Positions 33,439 to 42,318 of a stretch of 64,000 nucleotides of DNA are shown piece after piece. The translations under genes were made by a program, and so were the position numbers. The first letter of the stretch is position 1. Each line of letters opens with the position of its first letter. The notes below the pieces were generated by a model, which was not told where the DNA came from, ran no database searches, and worked only from the letters and a program-made list of their open reading frames with translations. The stretch is from Paenibacillus silvae (GTDB lineage: Bacteria; Bacillota; Bacilli; Paenibacillales; Paenibacillaceae), in NCBI RefSeq assembly GCF_014639235.1, contig NZ_BMFU01000011.1:1-64000 (forward strand), read 5' to 3'.

Positions 33439-35079
33439 ATGAGTACAAATACATCAAAACAAAAACGTGAGGACTTACTTAATAAAATTAATCATATTCG
33501 CAACTTTATATCCAAATCAACACAGGATTCAAATACAGACGAGCTGTTCACTTATTTAAATGATTTAGAAAAAGAATTGACTAATAAAAAATTCGGATTA
33601 GTTTTTGAAGAGCACTCGGAGTTAATTGACAAGATACTGGCTGCTCATTCACCTGTTTTAGTTGAAGATAAGGACTTACTTATTAATAATAATCCTCAGA
33701 TGAACTTTTTAATAGAAGGAGACAATTTGGCGAGCCTTAAGTTATTGTTGAAGACTCACAAGGAAAAAGTTGATTTGGTTTATATTGATCCACCATATAA
33801 TACACTAAAAGAAGGATTTACTTACTCTGATACTTTAGTTGATAAAAATGATACATATAGGCACTCTAAATGGTCTTCTTTTATGTACAGACGTTTAGAG
33901 ATTGCAAGGAAACTTTTATCATCCCAAGGGGCAATATTTATTTCTATTGATGATAATGAGGTTGCTGCTCTTAGACTTTTATGTGACGAGATATTCGGAT
34001 ACCAAAATTTTATTGCTAATATAGTTTGGGAAAAAAAATATTCACCACAAAATGATGCAAAGTGGTTATCCGATAGCCATGATCACATACTAGTATATGC
34101 CAAAAACAAAGAGAAGTGGCGCCCAAACCTTTTAAAGCGCACAGCAGAAATGGATAAACGATATAAAAATCCAGATAATGATCCACGAGGGCCTTGGAAA
34201 GCAGCCGACTTTTCAGCTAAAACATACAGCCCTACTGGTGATTATTTAATCACAACTCCAAGCGGAAGAATAGTATCTCCTCCAAGTAGTAGAAGTTGGA
34301 TTACAAATGAACAACGCTTTAAAGATTTAGTTGCTGATAACAGAATTTGGTTTGGGAAAAATGGAAACAATGTTCCAGCTCAAAAAAAATTCTTGTCCGA
34401 GGTCCAACAAGGTAGTGTTTCTAAAACAATATGGTTTAGAACAGAAGTGGGAGACAACCAAGTTGGTGTTCAAGAGTTAAAGAAAATATTTGAAGGTAAA
34501 GGAGTCTTCACCAATCCCAAGCCTGTAAGTCTACTTGAACGTATCATTGAAATTGCCTCACAACCCACTAGTTGTATTTTAGATTTTTTTGCTGGAAGCG
34601 GCACAACTGGACACGCTGTCTTAAAATACAATCAAGAACACAAAGATAGCAACCGTAGCTTTATCCTATGTACCAATAATGAAAATAACATTTGCAAAGA
34701 AATAACGTATGAGCGTATTAAACGCGTTATTTGCAAAGAAGAATTTTATGCAAGCCTAAAATACTATAAAGTTGATTATATTCCTACCTCAGAGCGTCTT
34801 TACTACGAATACGCCGATGAACTACTTCTTCATACTCGTGAATTAGTGGAATTAGAGAATGGAATAAACCTTATTAACAACTCTGAAATCGGGATTGTTC
34901 TCACTGAAGAAGAACTACAATTATATATCAAAAATACTAATAATCTCTCTAAATGCAGAAGGCTGTATATGGGGCATAACCTTTTACCAACTGCGGAACA
35001 AGAATCGCTATTTAAAGAGAATAACATTGAAGTTAATATTGTCCCTGACTACTATTATAGGGATTTGCAGGAGAGATGA
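33439..35079 (+). CDS. mod: Type III restriction-modification methyltransferase (Mod)
   Basis: A 546-residue N6-adenine DNA methyltransferase of the beta class. The catalytic motif D-P-P-Y-N-T is at about 117-122 and the SAM-binding motif F-F-A-G-S-G-T-T-G-H follows much later at about 382-391, the circular order typical of Mod proteins. The stretch between them contains the target-recognition region. It modifies one strand of an asymmetric site and partners with the helicase-nuclease encoded 5 bp downstream. The gene is distinctly A+T-rich compared with the T4SS genes. Together with res and the two following genes it forms one four-gene unit. Confidence 0.92.
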   Translation: MSTNTSKQKREDLLNKINHIRNFISKSTQDSNTDELFTYLNDLEKELTNKKFGLVFEEHSELIDKILAAHSPVLVEDKDLLINNNPQMNFLIEGDNLASLKLLLKTHKEKVDLVYIDPPYNTLKEGFTYSDTLVDKNDTYRHSKWSSFMYRRLEIARKLLSSQGAIFISIDDNEVAALRLLCDEIFGYQNFIANIVWEKKYSPQNDAKWLSDSHDHILVYAKNKEKWRPNLLKRTAEMDKRYKNPDNDPRGPWKAADFSAKTYSPTGDYLITTPSGRIVSPPSSRSWITNEQRFKDLVADNRIWFGKNGNNVPAQKKFLSEVQQGSVSKTIWFRTEVGDNQVGVQELKKIFEGKGVFTNPKPVSLLERIIEIASQPTSCILDFFAGSGTTGHAVLKYNQEHKDSNRSFILCTNNENNICKEITYERIKRVICKEEFYASLKYYKVDYIPTSERLYYEYADELLLHTRELVELENGINLINNSEIGIVLTEEELQLYIKNTNNLSKCRRLYMGHNLLPTAEQESLFKENNIEVNIVPDYYYRDLQER

Positions 35080-35083
35080 GAAA

Positions 35084-37279
35084 ATGGAATTAAGAGAATT
35101 TCAATTAACCGCTGTAAAAGAATTGTTTGAAGCTATGGAAAAATCGGCTCAAGAAATTATTTTGAAAAGTCCTACTGGTAGTGGGAAAACAATTATTCTG
35201 ACATATTTCATGCAACAATACATGCTCTCCTATCCGAATACAGTATTTATATGGCTTACACCAGGTAAGGGTTCACTTGAAGAACAAAGCAAAGCAAAAA
35301 TGGATAGGTACATTCATATGTCTCAAACAAAATTGCTTCCCGATGTTATGACAAGTGGATTTGACGAGAACGATTCTTGCTTTATAAATTGGGAAAAACT
35401 AAACAAAAAAGGAAATAACGCCCTCAAGGAGAGCGAGCGAACCAACTTTATTGAACATATAAATCGCGCTCTAAAAAATGGACTTCGTTTTGTAATCGTA
35501 GTAGATGAGAGCCATCAAAATAATACTGTAAAAGCAGATGAAATTATTCAATACTTCCATACAAAAAAAATCATCCGCTGTTCTGCGACCCCCAGAGGCA
35601 TTGCAGGAGCAGAGATAATTGACATTCCTGAAGAAGAAGTTATTGTAGCAGGATTAATTAAAAAAATGCTAGTAATAAATGAAAACTTCGAACAAATTAT
35701 ACAAACAGAAAATCAAATAAATTATCTACTTGAAAGAGCATGTGCTAAGCATCGAGAGATACGTTCAGCTTTACTACAAAATGATATACAAGTTAATCCA
35801 CTCATTATTATACAGTTGCCAAATAACTCTGATCTTCTACAAAATACGGTCGAACAATGGTTTGAAAAAAAGGGATGGACTTATGAAAATGGCCAACTCG
35901 CAGTTTGGTTGTCCAATCAACACGAAAACTTAGAAAAAATAGAAGAACTAGACTCCCCTGCCTCAGCTATAATAATTAAGCAGGCTGTTGCTACAGGATG
36001 GGACTGTCCCCGCGCACAAATTCTTGTTAAGCTTCGAGATAATATGGATGAAACTTTTGAAATTCAAACAATTGGACGAATACGCCGAATGGCTGAAGCA
36101 AAACACTATGGAATTGAATTGCTTGATAGTTGTTATCTTTACACGTTTGATGAAAAATTTACAGAAGGAGTCAAGCTTAGCATGGGAAAGGGTGCACTAG
36201 ATGCCAGTACCCTTTTTCTAAAAAAAGATTATGTAAATATTAGCCTTACATCTGAGCATAGAACAATGGTAACAGATCATCGTGATCCTCAAAAAGCACT
36301 TCTCGCCATTGCCAAATATTTTGAACACACTATTAAAACGGGTACGAACAGAACAGAAAATACATTATTACTTAGAACAGCTGGTTTCGTGATTAGTGAT
36401 GATATATACCGCCATACATATTCAGGTGAAACTGCTACTATTAATAAAGCTGCAGTATCCGACATGAATAAGATAGCTGTGACCGAAAAATTAAACACTC
36501 ATACACATGGTCGCGAATACCATCAGAAAATTGGTAAGTTAGGTATGGAAATAGGGATGGGATACAGCTATATGAATACAATTATTCGTAGGCTGTTCGA
36601 GAAAAATTCAAATTACAATAGAAAAATTTTAAATTTAGATTTGAAACAAGTCTATTCCTTTGTTATTAATAATACAGAAAGACTACGACATATAATTCGA
36701 GAGGCAATGGCCATGGAGATTGCACAAATGCAACTGCAGTTCGATGCTAACCAAGTCTCAAAAAATATATTTAAAATTCCTCAAACATGTTTATTTACCT
36801 ATGATAAATTATCTAAAGGTCAAATTGAAATGAAAAAAAATGTGTATTCTGGATATCTCTCCTCTGCTGAACCACGATCATCCGGTGAGAGAATATTCGA
36901 GAAATTTTGTGAACAAGTCTCAAGTATTGAGTGGATATATAAAAATGGAGATAAGGGAAGTGAATATTTATCAATTGTATACAACGATAACTCCGGAAAA
37001 CAAAGAAATTTCTTTCCTGACTATATTATTTGTGTACAAGGTGAAATATGGATTATTGAAACAAAAGGTGGATTTGATAGAAAAGGTAATAGTCAAGACA
37101 TTGATATTTTTTCACCGAAGAAATTTGAAGTATTAAAGAATTACTTAGAACGTTACAATCTTAAAGGTGGATTTGTACGTTATGATAATAAGAGTAATGA
37201 GCTATGTATCTGTACAGAAAAATATAGTGACAACGTAGACAGCAGTGAATGGCAACTTCTCAGTAATGTAATTTTGTGA
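35084..37279 (+). CDS. res: Type III restriction enzyme helicase-nuclease (Res)
   Basis: 732 residues. SF2 helicase motif I is K-S-P-T-G-S-G-K-T near 30-38, motif II is V-V-D-E-S-H-Q, motif VI-like is T-I-G-R-I-R-R-M, and the C-terminal PD-(D/E)xK nuclease is F-P-D-Y-I-I followed by I-W-I-I-E-T-K-G-G near 645-665. The protein is shorter than many Res subunits (often around 900-1000). The start ATG 35084 lies five bases after the mod stop, with AGGAGA ahead; the open frame upstream of it overlaps mod in another frame and is not used. It cuts unmodified DNA after ATP-dependent translocation or switching, in complex with Mod. Confidence 0.9.
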   Translation: MELREFQLTAVKELFEAMEKSAQEIILKSPTGSGKTIILTYFMQQYMLSYPNTVFIWLTPGKGSLEEQSKAKMDRYIHMSQTKLLPDVMTSGFDENDSCFINWEKLNKKGNNALKESERTNFIEHINRALKNGLRFVIVVDESHQNNTVKADEIIQYFHTKKIIRCSATPRGIAGAEIIDIPEEEVIVAGLIKKMLVINENFEQIIQTENQINYLLERACAKHREIRSALLQNDIQVNPLIIIQLPNNSDLLQNTVEQWFEKKGWTYENGQLAVWLSNQHENLEKIEELDSPASAIIIKQAVATGWDCPRAQILVKLRDNMDETFEIQTIGRIRRMAEAKHYGIELLDSCYLYTFDEKFTEGVKLSMGKGALDASTLFLKKDYVNISLTSEHRTMVTDHRDPQKALLAIAKYFEHTIKTGTNRTENTLLLRTAGFVISDDIYRHTYSGETATINKAAVSDMNKIAVTEKLNTHTHGREYHQKIGKLGMEIGMGYSYMNTIIRRLFEKNSNYNRKILNLDLKQVYSFVINNTERLRHIIREAMAMEIAQMQLQFDANQVSKNIFKIPQTCLFTYDKLSKGQIEMKKNVYSGYLSSAEPRSSGERIFEKFCEQVSSIEWIYKNGDKGSEYLSIVYNDNSGKQRNFFPDYIICVQGEIWIIETKGGFDRKGNSQDIDIFSPKKFEVLKNYLERYNLKGGFVRYDNKSNELCICTEKYSDNVDSSEWQLLSNVIL

Positions 37280-37290
37280 GGTGCTTAGGA

Positions 37291-37980
37291 TTGAAAGTTG
37301 TTGACTTTAAACAATTACCTGCGACAGGTAAAGCAACTGTACATTTTATTAGAATTGATCCAGAGGATTTGCAAGAAACATTAGGAAATATTCTTCATAC
37401 TTTAATGGATATGTCATGGCTTAAAAAATTTGATGAGTCCTTTATGCAAAAAAGCTTCGAGAATCGTGCTATGAAGACACTCGACGATATAAAAAGAAAA
37501 TTTGATAGCCCACAAGTTGATAAAGTTGCCAGTGATGCCGCTGAATACGTCATTTCAGAGCTAGCCAGAAAATCATTAGTAGATAAATTAAACTATCTTA
37601 ACATTCCATTAGCAGAGTTACTTGGAAAAAAAGTTTCCGGGAATCCTGGATTTGATTTCCATAGTCAGAACGGTACTACTGATACTGTGATCTTTGGAGA
37701 GGCTAAATATGTAGCAAGGCAAAGTGGCTATCAGAGTGCTTTATCACAGGTTGTAAGATTTGTAAATGATCGCAAAGATATAGACGATGTAGGAGATCTA
37801 AAACAATTTTGTACTCCTGTTGCTTTACAGAGAGTCATTGATGGAAATAAGGGATTTGCTATAGCATTCTCAGCAAAAAGAACAAAGACACCAGCACTAA
37901 TTAAAACAATAACTACACATCAAAACTTTCTTGATTTGTTATGTTACGATGAAGTTATATTGATAGCGGTGAATCTATGA
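37291..37980 (+). CDS. hamA: HamA-like (DUF1837-type) nuclease subunit, Hachiman/AbpAB-like
   Basis: 229 residues. The C-terminal half has a PD-(D/E)xK-like core: N-P-G-F-D-F near 130, then V-I-F-G-E-A-K-Y near 145, preceded by the helix E-Y-V-I-S-E-L-A-R-K-S-L. This matches the DUF1837/HamA pattern, in which a small nuclease-fold protein partners with a large helicase in Hachiman and AbpAB anti-phage systems. The frame opens with GTG 37276 overlapping the res stop, but TTG 37291 has GAGGTG at good spacing. It overlaps the helicase gene by 4 nt, so the pair is coupled. Recognition is by pattern, not by search. Confidence 0.6.
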   Translation: MKVVDFKQLPATGKATVHFIRIDPEDLQETLGNILHTLMDMSWLKKFDESFMQKSFENRAMKTLDDIKRKFDSPQVDKVASDAAEYVISELARKSLVDKLNYLNIPLAELLGKKVSGNPGFDFHSQNGTTDTVIFGEAKYVARQSGYQSALSQVVRFVNDRKDIDDVGDLKQFCTPVALQRVIDGNKGFAIAFSAKRTKTPALIKTITTHQNFLDLLCYDEVILIAVNL

Positions 37981-40313
37981 ATACTATTTTTGATCAAGGT
38001 AATTTAATTTCGAAAATAAGAGATGGAAAAGAAATGGATAAAATTTCGTCATATGTTCGAATTAATCTCTTCGAAGAAGGTCCTATTGATACTGTTGTTC
38101 TTGAAATCCTATCATATTTCAAATTATTTCAACCTAAGTATTTTCGTACTTTTGAAAATGAAGTTATTGAGAGTATGGGTTTATTTTTCAAAGCATTGAA
38201 GCCTGATACATTACGTGGTGCACTTTTTGATTTATACAACCAATATATAATAGAACAATTTGGAGAGAACTACACTCCTATGCAAGCAAATATTATTAAG
38301 CAGATAAGAACTAATCAGTTCATTAGTTTTTCTGCACCTACAAGTACAGGGAAATCATTTGTATTTCGAAACCTGATTAAAATGGCCTCCCATGATGTGG
38401 TTGTTATAGTACCTTCAAGAGCATTAATAAATGAATACTATGATAAAGTACGGGAGATTGTTGATATTAAAAAAGTAAATATTCTTACTTTTGTAGATAG
38501 AATTAATATAAAACATTCATTAAGAAATGTATTTATTCTTACACCAGAACGAGCTAGGGATTTATTTAAAAATAGAGAGTGGTTAAATATTGATTTTGTT
38601 TTGTTTGATGAGGCACAACTTAGTGATGAGAGGTCTGTACGTGGACTTTATTTCGATAGTATTGTGCGTCGGATTCTAAAAACATTCCCTAATACAAAAT
38701 GTATTTTTGCTCATCCCTTTATAACTAATCCTGAAGCTCAATTTAAGAAAAACGAAATAGACTTAGAAGAAACCTCTTTTGCGCATCAATATCAACAAAA
38801 AAATGTTGGGCAAATTTTTTTTGTTAACGATACCTTAACCAATAAATTCTATCATATAGGTACAAATAAAGAAATTATGGGCAAACATAAGTTAGAGTCC
38901 AATTTTGATCCTATCGAAAAAGCAATAAAAAATGGTGGAAGTGTTTTAATCTATGTCTCAAAAAAACATATTTATGATAAAACAATCTACACCCATTTCA
39001 ATAAATATATTAACATGTGCTTGCCAATTCAAGACGCTGATGGTTTAAAGATGATAGAGTCATTACGAGAGTATATCGGAGCCTCAAAAAAGGATAAGCA
39101 ATTCTACAATTCTGAAATGTTAGAAAAGCTATCCTGTGGCATAGTTATTCATCATGGATCTATGCCTTTAACTGCACGTCTTATATTAGAGCAATTCACA
39201 CAAAAGGGGTTTTGCCGGATTTGTTTTGCCACTTCAACATTAGAGCAAGGTATTAATATGCCCTTTGATGTTGTTTATCTTGATAGATTTGAATCAAGCT
39301 CATCACTTTCTGTGAAAAACCTCATTGGACGTGCGGGGCGCTCTACTTCAAAACAAGTATTTGATTATGGGAGTGTAATTGTCCATAAATCTGCAATAAC
39401 CTCATTAAGAAAAGTATTAATGAAGAAGGAGCCTCTTTCTGAAATATCACATTTAGATATTCAAGAAGATGGATTTGATAAAAAGTATAATGAGTTTAAA
39501 GAAGCAATTAAAAATGATACATTTTCTGATGAATATAATCTAACTGAAGCTGATGTTGAAAAGCTTCGATCGGAAGAAGTAACAATGATAATCCCTATTC
39601 TACTTGATATGCTATTTCAAAATAATGATATTATTACAACTAACACTGAGGAAGTAGATTTGAAAGAAGTTTATCAAGATTTTCATAAACTCTATGAATA
39701 CTACCTTGGTCGTGATTTAGAGGCTGGAGAAAAGCTTGTTTTAAGTAATGCAATCAAAATAATGTTATGGAGAATACGCGGCAGAACCTTTAAAAGTATA
39801 TGTCAATTCCGTTATGCTTATGCGTCACGCTCTACAGAGAGAAGAGAACTCTATAGAATCGGGGATAACAAAATGGCGGAAGAATTAGCTGCTAAATATA
39901 TGTGTGGTTATCATGACATCCCAGATAAGAATTTAAAAAAATACCCTCTCTTTGACAGTAATGTAAAAGCTAAAGATGTTGACTACGATCTTATTGTGTA
40001 CGACACATATGATTATTTGGATAAGTTAATAGGATTTAAGTTGAGCGATATATATTATGCAATTTTTTTTCAGTTCTACTTAGAACATAAAGATGATCGT
40101 GCACTCCAACTTGCGAAATATTTGAAATACGGTACAAATAGTATTGATGAGATTTGGATGCTTCGATATGGATTAACTTTTGACGACATTGAATGGGCGA
40201 AGAAATGCATTTCTTCCATTGATGAGAATGAAATTGTTTTCAACAAAAACATATATGAATTAGAAAAAGAACAACTAAAGGTAATAGAACAATTCATTCA
40301 TGCAACTAATTGA
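37977..40313 (+). CDS. hamB: HamB-like Ski2-type helicase, Hachiman/AbpAB-like
   Basis: A 778-residue SF2 helicase. Motif I is A-P-T-S-T-G-K-S-F near 120-128, motif Ia is V-P-S-R-A-L, motif II is L-F-D-E-A-Q (Gln instead of His), and motif VI is L-I-G-R-A-G-R-S-T near 448-456, the Ski2-like arrangement seen in HamB and AbpB. The start overlaps the HamA-like stop (ATGA). In Hachiman the helicase holds the nuclease inactive on intact DNA and releases it on damaged or phage-type DNA. A strong terminator at 40407 closes the operon. Confidence 0.68.
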   Translation: MNTIFDQGNLISKIRDGKEMDKISSYVRINLFEEGPIDTVVLEILSYFKLFQPKYFRTFENEVIESMGLFFKALKPDTLRGALFDLYNQYIIEQFGENYTPMQANIIKQIRTNQFISFSAPTSTGKSFVFRNLIKMASHDVVVIVPSRALINEYYDKVREIVDIKKVNILTFVDRINIKHSLRNVFILTPERARDLFKNREWLNIDFVLFDEAQLSDERSVRGLYFDSIVRRILKTFPNTKCIFAHPFITNPEAQFKKNEIDLEETSFAHQYQQKNVGQIFFVNDTLTNKFYHIGTNKEIMGKHKLESNFDPIEKAIKNGGSVLIYVSKKHIYDKTIYTHFNKYINMCLPIQDADGLKMIESLREYIGASKKDKQFYNSEMLEKLSCGIVIHHGSMPLTARLILEQFTQKGFCRICFATSTLEQGINMPFDVVYLDRFESSSSLSVKNLIGRAGRSTSKQVFDYGSVIVHKSAITSLRKVLMKKEPLSEISHLDIQEDGFDKKYNEFKEAIKNDTFSDEYNLTEADVEKLRSEEVTMIIPILLDMLFQNNDIITTNTEEVDLKEVYQDFHKLYEYYLGRDLEAGEKLVLSNAIKIMLWRIRGRTFKSICQFRYAYASRSTERRELYRIGDNKMAEELAAKYMCGYHDIPDKNLKKYPLFDSNVKAKDVDYDLIVYDTYDYLDKLIGFKLSDIYYAIFFQFYLEHKDDRALQLAKYLKYGTNSIDEIWMLRYGLTFDDIEWAKKCISSIDENEIVFNKNIYELEKEQLKVIEQFIHATN

Positions 40314-40406
40314 TTAAAGCCTCTTATACTTATATAAACTTATGCAAGAAATTAGCAACAGTGATTTTAGTGTATAAGTAGTATAATCCGATTGTTAAGA
40401 GAATTG

Positions 40407-40444
40407 AGAAAAGAGCCCTAGAACTACCTCTGAGGCTCTTTTCT
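40407..40444 (+). terminator. Intrinsic terminator of the mod-res-ham operon
   Basis: AGAAAAGAGCC pairs with GGCTCTTTTCT across a 16-nt loop, an 11-bp stem ending in a T-rich arm. It is about 95 bp after the helicase stop, and no other terminator lies between mod and this point. This supports one transcript for the four genes. Confidence 0.8.
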
Positions 40445-40679
40445 ATTCAGAAAAAACATTGATTTCTGGAACACTCTATGACTATGAATGGTCACCTATA
40501 AATTATTCAAACTTCTCATTGCAGAAGAAAGGGGTACTTACTAACAACTAATTGAACTAATTTTGTATACCTCAGCAAATTAATTTGATTTTTAAAAACC
40601 ACTTCATTCACAGTCAGTTATATTAACACAGGAAATAAATTCTCATTAAACAAATAATTCGAGATTGAAATGATATTTT

Positions 40680-42155
40680 TTATAATTCTTGTTTTTTTAA
40701 TTTTTCTTCAAATTCAACCCAGTCCATATAATAGTAATCTTGAGACTTATTAGCATAGAAAAAATAGTTGGGTTTTGTTGTAAGTAAAATGCTTCTGACA
40801 AACCTAATTTCATAAGTACATAAAAAGAAATCATTCATAATTTTTTTAATATTTCCTTTTACATATTCTTGTCTTAGCAGAACCTTTTGTTCTGTACCTT
40901 CACGTTTCACTTTAGAAATTTCCGAACTCAAATCACCTTGTCTACTCACCATCATTTGATAATTTTTGTACTCAACTAAAAACAAGATTTTAGTTTTTCT
41001 TGAGTAGAACATCACATCAATATCACCTAATGACCTACTGCATTCTTCAGATTCTGTGTAATGCTTTATTTCAACTCTAGGTATTTTCAGACTTTTCTTT
41101 TTTTCTAAAGGAACAATGTAGCCGGCACTCCTTAACACGTCCGCTACCTTATATGTCATTAGGCAGTTATATTTTGCTAGAATTTCTTCATTTTTGTTCA
41201 AGTTAAAGTAATATTTGCTTAGATTTTCATATTGTCCCCACACGTTAAAGTCTTCGATTATCGTTTGTGCATCGAGCATAATTTTTTTTGATATATAAAT
41301 GTATCGTGAAGTCGCATAAGTAAAAAATAATTCATTTTCGATTTCGAAAGGGTTAGTACAATTGCTAACCTCAAAAGTATTCAGAAAAATCCTAAATCGT
41401 TCATCTAAAACTTCAAAATCATTACGACAAATAATTACTATATCGTCCTCTGGCAAACTTAAATTGAACCGCTTTATAATATTGTCCCATGACGTATCAT
41501 AACTAATTTGCTCAATAGTTATAAACCGATCTTTAATACTCTCAAGTGACTTTTTTTTAAGTGAATCAACATCTAATTTCCTACTATTTAAGTATGCTTG
41601 CAAGTCATTGGATTGAATTACATATGAATGCATATCTCCAACTCTGTTAGAAACCTCCCTTACCCTATCAAAATATTCTTCCACAGATACGTTATCAGTG
41701 TACATAGTATTATAAAAATGCTGGTTAACTAAGAGTGTGTATACACAATTAACTACTTCATTTAAAACCTCATATTCATTAGTATTAACATGAACACCAT
41801 TTATCCCAATTCCGATCATATTTTTCTTTACTAAGAAAAATAAAATGTTACAGATTTTAAATTTTTCTGTCCAAAAGTCCATGTCTTCATACATTTTCCC
41901 TTTTGTAACAGCTCGATACACAAATAAAGAAATAGACAGAGCTTCAATATTTTTTATTTTTGAAATTTGAGAAAGAATATATTTTTCAATTTTTTTGATG
42001 CTCTCATTATAGTTTTCTTTACTCATAATTTTTTTTGTGGAAGATGGAATACTGAAATTATTAACTGTCGTATGTCTGTTTGGGATAATTCTATCAAAAA
42101 ATTTACAATAATTTTCTATATGGTCAGCAAGTTTAAAATCGAATTTGTTCTTCAA
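40680..42155 (-). CDS. Uncharacterised protein with C-terminal PD-(D/E)xK nuclease-like domain
   Basis: 491 residues, A+T-rich, on the strand opposite to the restriction operon. The first 370 residues are helical and match nothing I recognise. The C-terminal region contains S-L-G-D-I-D-V-M-F-Y followed by K-I-L-F-L-V-E-Y-K-N-Y near 395-420, the D...E-x-K pattern of a restriction-endonuclease fold. A Q at the start of the following helix (R-Q-G-D-L) also fits. It is a single-gene unit between the terminator at 40407 and the conjugation genes, sharing the base composition of the defence island. A DNA-targeting defence role is inferred from position and fold only. Confidence 0.6.
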   Translation of the reverse strand: MKNKFDFKLADHIENYCKFFDRIIPNRHTTVNNFSIPSSTKKIMSKENYNESIKKIEKYILSQISKIKNIEALSISLFVYRAVTKGKMYEDMDFWTEKFKICNILFFLVKKNMIGIGINGVHVNTNEYEVLNEVVNCVYTLLVNQHFYNTMYTDNVSVEEYFDRVREVSNRVGDMHSYVIQSNDLQAYLNSRKLDVDSLKKKSLESIKDRFITIEQISYDTSWDNIIKRFNLSLPEDDIVIICRNDFEVLDERFRIFLNTFEVSNCTNPFEIENELFFTYATSRYIYISKKIMLDAQTIIEDFNVWGQYENLSKYYFNLNKNEEILAKYNCLMTYKVADVLRSAGYIVPLEKKKSLKIPRVEIKHYTESEECSRSLGDIDVMFYSRKTKILFLVEYKNYQMMVSRQGDLSSEISKVKREGTEQKVLLRQEYVKGNIKKIMNDFFLCTYEIRFVRSILLTTKPNYFFYANKSQDYYYMDWVEFEEKLKKQEL

Positions 42156-42318
42156 TTAGATCTCCCTAGATATGAACTATTTACCTAAAAAGTATGATTA
42201 GCCCTTTACATTAGTATAACAGAAATCACCCTCTACTTAGAAAGAAAATAAAGTTTGGCTTCATAACGACATTTATAGACCATTCGATTCGCAATGAGTA
42301 AAATTCACTGGTTAGCAT

